From assembly GCA_964438995.1 (NCBI GenBank), contig CAYTMQ010000003.1, positions 257,185 to 321,184 of the forward strand: a stretch of 64,000 nt of DNA. Direction: 5' to 3'. The notes under the pieces were generated by a model. It saw nothing but the letters and a program-made list of their open reading frames with translations, searched no databases and was not told the origin of the DNA. This document shows, in pieces, positions 19,623 to 29,165 of this stretch. The position numbers were made by a program, and so were the translations under genes. The stretch comes from JABMMZ01 sp964438995 (GTDB lineage: Bacteria; Bacteroidota; Bacteroidia; NS11-12g; UBA955). Positions within the stretch are counted from its first letter, which is position 1; each line of letters starts with the position of its first letter.

Positions 19623-22600
19623 TTGAAAGCACTATACCGTCTCATATCAGTGATGTTAATTTTGGATTGTCATTGGGCAATGGCTCAACAATTCAATTTT
19701 AGAAACTTCTCTGTAAAAGAGGGTATCGCACAATCTCAGGTTTATAGTGTTTTACAAGATTCAAGGGGATATTTATGGATGGGTACAAGAGGCGGTGGTA
19801 TTACACGCTTCGATGGTTTCAAATTTGTTTCATTTACCAAAAAAGACCAATTAAGCAGTAATTATATTTATGTCATAAAAGAAGGAAAAGACGGCAAACT
19901 TCTGATTGGAACAAACAATGGATTCTGCACATACAATGGCTTAAAGATTGAGTCTTACGGCGTCAGAACGGGCGATACAAGTCAGTTTTCGGTTTTAGAC
20001 ATAGCAGTTGGCAACAATCATGATATTTGGTTAGCCACCAATCAAGGTGTATACAAATTTGAAGACAAAAAATTAACCAATATTTCAAATTTAATTGGTG
20101 AAAAACCAATTATGGTAAATACTATTTTGGTAGACAAGTTTGGCCGAATTTTATATGGCACTGTCAACGGTTTGAATGTCTTGGATTATGCCAATAACGC
20201 CTATAAAGTAAAACGATTTTATAAGCAACCACATTTTCAAACTGGGTCTATCAACACCCTTAAATCAGATAAAAATGGCAACATTTGGATAGGTACTTAT
20301 AAAAATGGTTTGTTTAGTTTGGGTAAAGATTCGGCGATTCAAATTCGTCAGAATGCATTACCTACACAATCAATTTTTGATATTTATTTTGATGATGAAG
20401 ACAATGTATGGCTTGCCACATTAAACAATGGAGTTTGTATCTATAATGTGGTTTCAAAATCGGTGAAATGGATTAGTGAATATGAAGGTTTAAGCAACAA
20501 CCATGTTAGAAGTATTTGCCGTGATAAAAATGGCAACTATTGGTTTGGCACATCAGGTGGTGGTATTTGCAACTATTTCGGTAACCAATTTACAACCTTT
20601 GACAAAAGTTCAGGCTTGCCAGGGAATTTCATTTATAGCGTGTTTAAAGACTCTAGAAACCGTTTGTTTATAGGCAATTCAGACAAAGGATTTACGATAC
20701 TTGACAGCGGAAAATTCAACTCTTTTAACAGTAAAAACAGATTTGGTGATTATAAAATAAAAGCCATTTGTGAAGATGATTTTGGCAGGATTTATTTAGG
20801 CACAGAAGCCAATGGCGTATTTATTTACACTCAAGACACCATTCTATCAGTTCCTGGACTTGAAAAAAAGTACATAAAATCTATCGTTAAAGATTTAGAA
20901 GGTAACATGGTGATTGGCACTTCCGGAACTGGTATTTTTATTTATACAAAAGAGAGTCAGTATCAGAATTTCGTTCAATTACAAACCTCAAATGGGTTGA
21001 CGGGTAATAGAATTTCTTGTTTACTTGTAGATAAGGCAGGGAAAATTTGGTATGGAACAGAAAACAATGGTATTTCATGGATCAATCATTCATTGCCCTC
21101 AAAATCTGGGTTCACTATTAGCGATGGATTACCCTCCAATTCTATACGTTGTTTAACTGAAGACAATAAAGGCAATTTATGGATAGGCAGTGCTGGAAGT
21201 GGTATTTCAAAAATGTCTATTTATAAAGGTCAAACAAATATCATCAATTATGATTATAAAGATGGCTTAAGTTCGTCTAACATTTATCTATTAATGTTTG
21301 ATGACAAACAAAGATTATTTGCCGGCAGTGAAACTGGTCTCGACTTATTAGAATTCGATCAGAATTTAAAAATCACTCAAGTCAAACATTACAGCAAAGG
21401 CGAAGGATTTACAGGGATTGAGACTTGTCAAAACTCGGTTGCAAAAGAGGCCAATGGCACTATTTGGTTTGGGACCATCAATGGGTTAATACGATATATT
21501 TCTTCACAAAATTATAAAAATTTAAGTGCTCCTGTTTTAAGCATCACCAATGTAAAATTGTTTTATGAACCATTATTTTCTACACCTTATAAATCGTTCA
21601 TAGGCGAGTGGAATATTGTTAAAAAAATTGAGTTACCGCACAATAAAAACCATTTGACATTCGACTTTATGGGCATCAATTTTAACAACCCTGAAGCAGT
21701 TGTTTACAAATGGAAACTAGAAGGATTTGATCAAGATTGGTCGCCACCCTCCAAACAAAACACAGTTACTTATTCTAATTTACCATTTGGTGATTTTACC
21801 TTCAAAGTGTTATCCTGCAATGAAGAAGGCGTTTGGAATTCCAAACCTCAAATCATCCATATCAGCATTCAAGCACCTTTCTGGCGTCAAACATGGGTAA
21901 TAGTTTGTAGTATTATTGTTGTACTAACCTTAATTACATTATTGTTCAGATTGCGCATCAATACAGTTAAGCGCAAGGCTGCTGAAAGAGAAGAAAAACT
22001 GAGATTAGAAAAAGAGTTGATAGAATTGGAACAAAAAGCTTTGAGATTACAAATGAATCCGCATTTTATTTTCAATGCACTCAATTCAATTCAATCACAA
22101 ATAGGCACCAATCAAGACCAATCAGCGAGATATTACCTAGCAAAATTTTCTAGATTGATGAGACAGATACTTGATAATTCAAGAAGTGCCATGATTACTT
22201 TAGAAGAAGAAATCAATACACTTGAAAATTATCTACTAATTGAAAAATTTTGCAATGGAGATAGATTTGATTACACTATATCTGTCAGTCAAAATCTAGA
22301 TAAAGATTTTATTCAGATGCCTCCAATGCTTCTACAACCTTTCATTGAAAATGCCATCAAACATGGGTTAAAAAATTTAAACAACAGAAGAGGTCATATT
22401 TCCATAATTATTGGTGAAGAAAATAATTGTTTGTTGTGCGCTGTTGAAGACAATGGAGTTGGTAGAGAAGCTTCAGCGGCCAGCAAAGAGCAAAGCAAGG
22501 AAACTTATCACAAGTCGACCGCTCTAAAAGTGACAGAAGAGAGGCTTGAAATTTACAAAGAGCACATCAAAGAACAGCCATTAAAAATCATTGATCTGAA

Positions 22601-22655
22601 AGACAAAGATGGCCATGCAATGGGTACCAGAATAGAAATTAGAATTCCAATATAA
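19623..22655 (+). CDS. Propeller-sensor histidine kinase (LytS-type His_kinase domain)
   Basis: A 1010-residue membrane sensor. Signal peptide (from the TTG start: KALYRLISVMLILDCHWAMAQ), then ~14 two-component-regulator propeller repeats (e.g. LWMGTRGGGITRFDG, YWFGTSGGGICNYF) forming a large periplasmic sensor, a Y_Y_Y domain at ~residues 670-745, one TM helix (WVIVCSIIVVLTLITLLF), a short coiled coil, and a PF06580-type kinase domain with phospho-acceptor His814 in QMNPHFIFNALNS, plus ATP-binding FIENAIKHG and VEDNGVGRE. It pairs with the LytTR regulator 2 nt downstream. I start at TTG 19623 because the upstream ATG at 19545 would lie ahead of the promoter and add residues unlike a signal peptide. 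The signal sensed is unknown. Confidence 0.88.
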   Translation: MKALYRLISVMLILDCHWAMAQQFNFRNFSVKEGIAQSQVYSVLQDSRGYLWMGTRGGGITRFDGFKFVSFTKKDQLSSNYIYVIKEGKDGKLLIGTNNGFCTYNGLKIESYGVRTGDTSQFSVLDIAVGNNHDIWLATNQGVYKFEDKKLTNISNLIGEKPIMVNTILVDKFGRILYGTVNGLNVLDYANNAYKVKRFYKQPHFQTGSINTLKSDKNGNIWIGTYKNGLFSLGKDSAIQIRQNALPTQSIFDIYFDDEDNVWLATLNNGVCIYNVVSKSVKWISEYEGLSNNHVRSICRDKNGNYWFGTSGGGICNYFGNQFTTFDKSSGLPGNFIYSVFKDSRNRLFIGNSDKGFTILDSGKFNSFNSKNRFGDYKIKAICEDDFGRIYLGTEANGVFIYTQDTILSVPGLEKKYIKSIVKDLEGNMVIGTSGTGIFIYTKESQYQNFVQLQTSNGLTGNRISCLLVDKAGKIWYGTENNGISWINHSLPSKSGFTISDGLPSNSIRCLTEDNKGNLWIGSAGSGISKMSIYKGQTNIINYDYKDGLSSSNIYLLMFDDKQRLFAGSETGLDLLEFDQNLKITQVKHYSKGEGFTGIETCQNSVAKEANGTIWFGTINGLIRYISSQNYKNLSAPVLSITNVKLFYEPLFSTPYKSFIGEWNIVKKIELPHNKNHLTFDFMGINFNNPEAVVYKWKLEGFDQDWSPPSKQNTVTYSNLPFGDFTFKVLSCNEEGVWNSKPQIIHISIQAPFWRQTWVIVCSIIVVLTLITLLFRLRINTVKRKAAEREEKLRLEKELIELEQKALRLQMNPHFIFNALNSIQSQIGTNQDQSARYYLAKFSRLMRQILDNSRSAMITLEEEINTLENYLLIEKFCNGDRFDYTISVSQNLDKDFIQMPPMLLQPFIENAIKHGLKNLNNRRGHISIIIGEENNCLLCAVEDNGVGREASAASKEQSKETYHKSTALKVTEERLEIYKEHIKEQPLKIIDLKDKDGHAMGTRIEIRIPI

Positions 22656-22657
22656 AC

Positions 22658-23401
22658 ATGTTGAAAGCTGTAATCATAGACGATATAGAACAAGCTAGAA
22701 TCACACTAAAGAAAGACATTGAGGTATATGCCCCAGATGTGCAAGTGATAGGTGAAGCCTCGGGCGTAATTGAAGGTGTAAAATTGCTTAGAACCCTTCA
22801 ACCTGATGTGGTATTTCTTGACATTCAGATGCAAGATGGAAGTGGATTTGATTTATTGGATTTGATGCAAGACATTCAATTTAGAATCATCTTTATCACT
22901 GCTTCAGACGCGCATGCTATCAAAGCTTTCAGGTATGCCGCAATTGATTATTTGCTAAAGCCTGTAGATCCTGATGAACTTAAATTGGCCATTGAAAAGT
23001 TAAAAGAAAAATCCATCAGCGAAAATGAAAAATACAAGCTTTTAAATGAATCCTTAAAAGCTGGACAAAAACACCAATCTAAGTTGGCTTTGCACACACA
23101 AGAAAAAATCCATGTTGTAAATATTTCTGACATTGTGAGATGCGAAAGCAATGTCAACTATACAGAGTTTCATTTTGTAGATGGCAAAAAACTTATTGTT
23201 ACTAAAACATTGAAAGAATTTGAGGACCTACTGGTAGACCATGGATTTTTTAGAGTACATCAATCACATTTGATTAACACAAAATTTATCAAAGAATTTA
23301 TCAAAGCGGATGGCGGCTCTATTCGTATGGAAAACAACCATATTGTGCCTGTTTCAACGCGCAAAAGAAACCAAGTTCTTGAGATGATAGAAAAGCTATA
23401 A
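22658..23401 (+). CDS. LytTR-family response regulator
   Basis: A 247-residue cytoplasmic transcription regulator. Receiver domain with acidic pocket D8/D9, phospho-acceptor Asp55 (VVFLDIQMQDGSG), Thr/Ser in FITASD and Lys in YLLKPVD; C-terminal LytTR DNA-binding domain (residues ~145-245: HVVNISDIVRCESNVNYTEF, FFRVHQSHLIN). LytTR proteins bind direct repeats with a beta fold rather than HTH. It starts 2 nt after the kinase stop, so the two are one operon. Its position between pbpC and the macroglobulin gene suggests these envelope genes as targets, which is inference. Confidence 0.93.
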   Translation: MLKAVIIDDIEQARITLKKDIEVYAPDVQVIGEASGVIEGVKLLRTLQPDVVFLDIQMQDGSGFDLLDLMQDIQFRIIFITASDAHAIKAFRYAAIDYLLKPVDPDELKLAIEKLKEKSISENEKYKLLNESLKAGQKHQSKLALHTQEKIHVVNISDIVRCESNVNYTEFHFVDGKKLIVTKTLKEFEDLLVDHGFFRVHQSHLINTKFIKEFIKADGGSIRMENNHIVPVSTRKRNQVLEMIEKL

Positions 23402-23429
23402 GGGAATTGAAAACGCCATCCAATTCCCT
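23401..23429. terminator. Hairpin between convergent genes
   Basis: AGGGAATTG (23401-23409) pairs with CAATTCCCT (23421-23429), 11-nt loop. Flanking AGCTATAA and TTATAGCT extend it as a second, outer pairing. There is no strong T tract, so it is a tentative bidirectional terminator for the response regulator and the macroglobulin gene. Confidence 0.45.
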
Positions 23430-23451
23430 ATATAACTCTTGCTATTATAGC

Positions 23452-26400
23452 TTATTTTAATGTCAAACTAGAATTCTGTGGAACCACTTCAACCCATCTG
23501 CCAGCAGCACTGGCATTGATAGATTTATCATACATAGCCTCTGTATACACTGTTGGCAAATAGAATTTCCCTAAATACGTAGCATTCAATTTCGTTTTAA
23601 TCACTATGGTTGCTCCTGTTTTAAACTCATAATAACTGTTTACTCTGTCATCTCTATAGTCTTTATATCTCGCACCATCATTGCTTTCGCCTAGTAAAAA
23701 TCTTTCGTTACTAATTTCCCATCCACTAGGAAATATTTGAGTAAGTGCCATTTCACTTAAGTAACCTTTTTTTCCAGAATTCGTGATGCTAACCTGAGCT
23801 ATAAAATCAGTTCCTTGAGCGATTTTCGAAATATCAATTGATTTTCCATCTAAAGATAGATATGTCACAACCATATTGATATGATTATTAAAATTTACTT
23901 TTTCAGTTTCAAGAGGAATGCCTTCTGAAAGAATTTTTACATACAATTGTCCTACACTTTTATTTGTAACTTCAAAGTGGTTTAGGGCTTTCAAATCCTT
24001 TTCAGGTATTTCTAAAATATCCATCTTTTGTTTAGATGACAATGTGAATGATTTTTCATTACATCTTACCGAATACGACAATTCTGTTGCATTTGATTTT
24101 GTGTTAGTATAACTTGAAATAGCCATCAAACCGTAAGCAGTTTCTTGAGTGCTTAACCATTTTTCTGACCCTAGAGTTGTACTAAGTTGTTCAGCAACTG
24201 TTTGTGCTTTGTCGTATTGGCCCATTAAACTCATTGCTTCTACAATTACTGCAACATCTCTGAAATCTGAGCCATAAGTATAAGAGTATTCTCTGTATGC
24301 TTTTACATCGGTAGATAAATTCTTCGATATCTTTAAAGCTGTTTCGTGCTGACCAATCAACTCGTATGTGGCTGCTAATCTCCATGCATTGACACCAGTT
24401 AGATTTTTCTCTTCCCTTAATCTGTTCATTGCTCCTAACTCTGGACTTCCTGCAAGTGCCAATAGGTATAATCTGTAAGACTGCATGTGAACCACAGATT
24501 CGTTGTAATAAGATGCGCCAGAATGTTCATTGAATGTCCATGATTTGGCCAAACTTGATTGGTATTTCAACCATTTATCTTTCATATTTTTTGGCACATT
24601 ATAACCCATTTTTTCTGCCTCAATTAAAAAATGTCCAGCATAGTTACTTCCCCATTCGCTTGGGTCTGATTCGCCTGGCCAATAAGCAAAACCGCCTGAA
24701 CTAGTTTGGAATTTTTGTAATCTAATAATTCCTGCTTTGATATTTTTTTCAATACTTGCTTTCTTGTCTTTTTTCAAATCCATTAAATTTTGTACAAATA
24801 GTTGAGGAAACACAGAAGATGTAGTTTGTTCGACACAACCATGCGGATAATGGATGATATAATCCAATCTCTTTTCGAGATTGATAGACGGAACTCTAGA
24901 TACTTCAACAAAAACTTTATTAGTTCCTTTTAAACCTTTTATAGAAACATCATGGGATATTAATTTACCAGATTTAAGCAACAAATCTTTAGATTCAACT
25001 ATTTTAGGATTTGCAATTCTAACATCCAGTTCAATTTCTTGACTTGCTTTCTCTTTACCTGATTCGGCAATCACTTTCACTTTAGCAATACCAATGGCTT
25101 GATTTACTTTTACTGTGAACTGTACTATCTGATCGCCATTTTTTTCAAATTGAATTTTAGAATTTGAAGTCCCTTCTATTTGAAGTAAATCATTGGTTTC
25201 AATTCTTACATTAACATGTTTAATATGATTTTCCATTGCAAATACATCTACTGGCAATTTGATGGATTCATTAGGTGATAACACTCTTGGTAAAGTCGCT
25301 AATACCATCAATGGCTTTTTAATTTGTACAGTTTTTTCGGCATTTCCATAGGCGCCATTTTGATTGCCTGCAACCACCATAACTCTAACAGATCCAACAT
25401 AGCTTGGAATATTGATTTTATGCATGGCTACTTTACCTTGAGACACATTAAACGGACCAATAAATCTAACCATGGGTTTAAATCTGTTTGCTTTGGCTCC
25501 TTCTGGATTTAGGGCTGAGCCGTCACCACCAATGCTGATGAGATGATCAAGCTTACCGGCATAAGCACCAATAACTTGATCATACATATCCCATGTCTGA
25601 ACGCCTAAGGCTTCTTTAGCATAGAATACCATCCATGGCTGAGGTGTTTTAAATCTAGTCAAATCAAGCAAACCATCGTCAACAACAGCTAGAGTGTAGG
25701 TCATAGGTCGACCATTTGATTCTTTCACATTAATAATTGCAGTGCTTTCTGGACTCCAAATTGAATTACAAGATATGACAGGTTCAAGATGTGTTGCTTT
25801 AACATCAACCGTAAATGGCATAACACCATACATTCTAATTGGTAGTTTGTTTTTTGTATGAATATGTGCTTGAACAAAATGAGCATGTATATAGGCATTT
25901 GGTGTCATTTGTTCAGTAACTTTCACATCGATTCTTGTTTCTTTTTCGGCCGTTGAATACCATTGCTTAAACAACACTCTTTTGCCATTTTCTATGGTAA
26001 TAAGTACTTTACCTCCTGAAGTAGAAGGAACAGACACTTTGATATTATCACCAGGATGATACGTTTCTTTATCTATTGCAAAATTCAGCATTTGAGCATT
26101 CTCATTGTTTTGATTGTTGTCTCTGTTCCATCCATTCCAGTCAACATTAATAACCATACCAGTTTGATGACCTCCTGACATATCTGATGCTATTACCAAA
26201 TATCTTCCATACTCTTGATTGGCAAAATATAATTTGTACTGTGATGATTTGCCTTTAACACTCATAACAGTATCTGTAAAAATCAAAGCACTTGATCTAG
26301 ACACAAAATCTGATAAATCTTCGTCATTGGTTTCGTACCACCATCTCCATTCCAATTTGTAAACTTTAATTTCAACTTGCTTGATTTCAGAAGATTTACC

Positions 26401-29037
26401 AGTTTCATCTACTGCAACCACATTTAAAGGATACGCTTTACCTGTATTGATCCAACCATTGTTATCATCGATGTGCATACCTAGATATTGCTTATATGGT
26501 GAATAGGATACAGAATATCTATCAGTACTAAAATCTCCACCAGATTCAAAGATTCTGGTGATATAAGTAGCTTTTAACATGCCTGGAGCTTGCGTTGATT
26601 CACTGTATGTTTTTCTAATATGAGCAATGCCATTATTATCGAGTTTTGAATCAAATACTGTTACTACATTACTTGAATTTTTCTCTCTCAAAGGAGAATC
26701 AAAAACAAAATCTTGATAGCCTTTAAACTCTGTTTTAATAGCACTAAAACTCACTTCAACTCTAGCATTTAAATTTGGCGCATCTGCTCCGTGAAGCCAT
26801 TTAGCAGATAATTTACCAATAGTATCTCCAAACTTTTTATAGGTGATTTTTTGAGGGATGTCCAATTCAATTTTCAACCTATTAGGTTTTATAGTTTCTA
26901 CCATAATGGTTTTATAAAAACTTTGATTTCCAACTGTAGCACTAGCTGAGTAATTTCCAGTAATGGCGTCGGCACTTGTGAAAGTATGGAAAGAATAAAA
27001 ACCATTTAAAGGATTTACGTCTACTACTTGCGAAACAGTAGTTCCATTTGGGTCTTTTAATTCAAATTTTACAGGATAATTTGATGGCAGTTTGTGGAAT
27101 TTATCTTCAAGAATAAAGTTCAAATAGATAGAATCGCCTGGGCGCCAAACGCCTCTTTCGCCATAAAAGAAACCCTTCACACCATTTTGAACAATCTCGC
27201 CATCAACGTCAAACTTACTCATCGAATTGGCCATAGCATCAGACAATTTTAAATACCCTTTTTGCTGATCTTTAGATGCTATCATTAAAAAAGGTTTCGA
27301 TTTTAGTGGGACATCAACCATACCTTGCTGATTGGTCACACCTTTCGCAATTAGATGCTTTGTATAATCATAATATTCAACCGTTGCACCAGCAATAGGT
27401 TCTGTAGTTACCAAATTACTGATAAAAGCATGCGACATTTTATCTTCATCTAGTTTATAAATCATTCCAATGTTAGATGCAAGGATGTTTCTACCAACAG
27501 CTTTACCATAGTAATAATCATTGCTGCAAGGAGATTCATCATCATAATAGTCGTACCAAGATTCGTATCCATCATCAAAACCCCATGAATTCCAATTATT
27601 CTCGCTCCAATTGTTATCCACTTGACTTTCTGATTGGCTGCTTTGATTTTCTTCTTCATCACAATCACAGATAGCATATTCTTTTTTAAACTTGATGGAT
27701 ACTCTATAAATTGCACCTGGTTCAGGGGTCATAATCTTTGATAAATCGAGCACAAACGGATTCCACTTGCCCAAGTCATTTTTTGTTTCCTTTGATAAAT
27801 CTATGGTTGTTTCAGCAACTTTCTTTGCAACTCTGCTAAGTTCATCTCTTCCATCTAGGTCGTTAACTTGTAGAAATTGGTGAACATTGGTTGAAAGTAT
27901 CTTCACGACTCTAACATCAACTTTTTTGAGACTGACAGCCTCAAATGGAAAAATCAATCCTTGTGAATTGGGCAATATGCTTCCTTTTCCGAACAATTTA
28001 ACTTTTGGTTTTGATGGTTGGAACTCCACATTACCAGAATATGATTCATTCATTTTATGACCAGCATAATTTTTAATACCTGTACTTACTCTAATTTCCT
28101 TATTGCCTTGAATACGGTTATTAAAATATACCGTAACAACATTCCCTTCTATGCTGAAGCTTGTATTTTCAATACCTTCAACTGTAACAATTCCATTTAA
28201 ATTCTGTCTAATATTAAGTCTTTCACTGAACCACAATTCAACTTTTTGAATATCGTCTTCTATCAATTTAACATCCTCCACGGTGAAATCACCTAAAGAA
28301 GGTACTTCAACCTTTTGTTCACCCCTGCTCATGACATCAATAACATTTCCATTCCATGTAACATCCACATACGACTTGGTTTCACCTTTTCGAATGCTAT
28401 CAACATAAAAATAAAACTGTCTATTATCGCTATAAAAATTCCATTTGATATCAAGATTCTTACCTTTAAAATTGACTTTAACAACTTGTTTGATTTTGGC
28501 AGTATCTTCGTAATCGGCAGTAGTAATCAAACCTGTTAATTGCATCCACTCAGAGCCATAAGAATTATAGGATTTCAAACCAACAAGAGACATGTCAATG
28601 GTTTGCGGATAAGACACGATTTGAAACTCGAATGACTCGTAACCTTTCTTTACTTTAGCAACTCTTTCAAGGTCGAATTTCACCTCATAAAATTGATTTG
28701 ATGGAAGTATTTGGTCGGGTATAAATTCAATTTCCCTTCTATTCAACCATACAGCTTTGCCTTTGATATTTGGCGAAAACTCAAAAATTCCTTCCAAAAC
28801 TTTATCATCTGGTTTTTCAAAAATAAACTTTGTGGAATCAGCACCACCAGGATTACCGTATTGATCTGCCAATTCTATTTTGATGCTTTTTTGCCTCCCA
28901 ATGGCGCCAGAAGTATAACCCGTTACATAGCGCGCATATTCTGGGTCAATTTTTTTGATGGCTTGCCTTTGTTTGTGACAAGAGATAAGTGAAATCGCCA
29001 AAACAGCTAATAAGCTTGTGAATGATTTTGTTGACAT
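23452..29037 (-). CDS. Bacterial alpha-2-macroglobulin, lipoprotein
   Basis: A 1861-residue YfhM/BcA2M-like protein. Lipoprotein signal MSTKSFTSLLAVLAISLISC with lipobox LISC, so it is probably anchored in an envelope membrane. MG (macroglobulin) domains fill residues ~30-1250; the thioester motif CVEQ (Cys1401, in HGCVEQTTSS) is intact, followed by the TED helical toroid and receptor-binding-like domains. Known bacterial A2Ms trap proteases by covalent thioester attachment after bait cleavage and act with PBP1C in envelope defence. Odd: residues ~452-510 hold an insertion rich in Asp, Glu, Asn, Ser, Trp and Tyr with a CDCD start, not typical of MG domains. A near-consensus -7 (TAATCTTG on this strand, 29058-29065) precedes the ATG. 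Confidence 0.93.
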   Translation of the reverse strand: MSTKSFTSLLAVLAISLISCHKQRQAIKKIDPEYARYVTGYTSGAIGRQKSIKIELADQYGNPGGADSTKFIFEKPDDKVLEGIFEFSPNIKGKAVWLNRREIEFIPDQILPSNQFYEVKFDLERVAKVKKGYESFEFQIVSYPQTIDMSLVGLKSYNSYGSEWMQLTGLITTADYEDTAKIKQVVKVNFKGKNLDIKWNFYSDNRQFYFYVDSIRKGETKSYVDVTWNGNVIDVMSRGEQKVEVPSLGDFTVEDVKLIEDDIQKVELWFSERLNIRQNLNGIVTVEGIENTSFSIEGNVVTVYFNNRIQGNKEIRVSTGIKNYAGHKMNESYSGNVEFQPSKPKVKLFGKGSILPNSQGLIFPFEAVSLKKVDVRVVKILSTNVHQFLQVNDLDGRDELSRVAKKVAETTIDLSKETKNDLGKWNPFVLDLSKIMTPEPGAIYRVSIKFKKEYAICDCDEEENQSSQSESQVDNNWSENNWNSWGFDDGYESWYDYYDDESPCSNDYYYGKAVGRNILASNIGMIYKLDEDKMSHAFISNLVTTEPIAGATVEYYDYTKHLIAKGVTNQQGMVDVPLKSKPFLMIASKDQQKGYLKLSDAMANSMSKFDVDGEIVQNGVKGFFYGERGVWRPGDSIYLNFILEDKFHKLPSNYPVKFELKDPNGTTVSQVVDVNPLNGFYSFHTFTSADAITGNYSASATVGNQSFYKTIMVETIKPNRLKIELDIPQKITYKKFGDTIGKLSAKWLHGADAPNLNARVEVSFSAIKTEFKGYQDFVFDSPLREKNSSNVVTVFDSKLDNNGIAHIRKTYSESTQAPGMLKATYITRIFESGGDFSTDRYSVSYSPYKQYLGMHIDDNNGWINTGKAYPLNVVAVDETGKSSEIKQVEIKVYKLEWRWWYETNDEDLSDFVSRSSALIFTDTVMSVKGKSSQYKLYFANQEYGRYLVIASDMSGGHQTGMVINVDWNGWNRDNNQNNENAQMLNFAIDKETYHPGDNIKVSVPSTSGGKVLITIENGKRVLFKQWYSTAEKETRIDVKVTEQMTPNAYIHAHFVQAHIHTKNKLPIRMYGVMPFTVDVKATHLEPVISCNSIWSPESTAIINVKESNGRPMTYTLAVVDDGLLDLTRFKTPQPWMVFYAKEALGVQTWDMYDQVIGAYAGKLDHLISIGGDGSALNPEGAKANRFKPMVRFIGPFNVSQGKVAMHKINIPSYVGSVRVMVVAGNQNGAYGNAEKTVQIKKPLMVLATLPRVLSPNESIKLPVDVFAMENHIKHVNVRIETNDLLQIEGTSNSKIQFEKNGDQIVQFTVKVNQAIGIAKVKVIAESGKEKASQEIELDVRIANPKIVESKDLLLKSGKLISHDVSIKGLKGTNKVFVEVSRVPSINLEKRLDYIIHYPHGCVEQTTSSVFPQLFVQNLMDLKKDKKASIEKNIKAGIIRLQKFQTSSGGFAYWPGESDPSEWGSNYAGHFLIEAEKMGYNVPKNMKDKWLKYQSSLAKSWTFNEHSGASYYNESVVHMQSYRLYLLALAGSPELGAMNRLREEKNLTGVNAWRLAATYELIGQHETALKISKNLSTDVKAYREYSYTYGSDFRDVAVIVEAMSLMGQYDKAQTVAEQLSTTLGSEKWLSTQETAYGLMAISSYTNTKSNATELSYSVRCNEKSFTLSSKQKMDILEIPEKDLKALNHFEVTNKSVGQLYVKILSEGIPLETEKVNFNNHINMVVTYLSLDGKSIDISKIAQGTDFIAQVSITNSGKKGYLSEMALTQIFPSGWEISNERFLLGESNDGARYKDYRDDRVNSYYEFKTGATIVIKTKLNATYLGKFYLPTVYTEAMYDKSINASAAGRWVEVVPQNSSLTLK

Positions 29038-29154
29038 GATTTTCTAAATTTGTACAACAAGATTAGCATCCATTTACACGCTTATTAGTTAACTTTTATC
29101 GTTTGTATAGTAAATTTGATTATCTGCATATGAAATGCTATTATTCGTTTTTAT

Positions 29155-29162
29155 TATCTTTG
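29155..29162 (+). promoter_or_regulatory. -7 element TATCTTTG, leaderless start
   Basis: Perfect TAnnTTTG ending 4 nt before the ATG at 29166; the transcript would start at about the A of the ATG. Confidence 0.45.
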
Positions 29163-29165
29163 AAT

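Noticed and set aside
20280..21240. Repeated sequence units resembling a repeat array
   Set aside because: They are propeller repeats within the sensor kinase coding sequence, not CRISPR; spacing is irregular and codon-phased.
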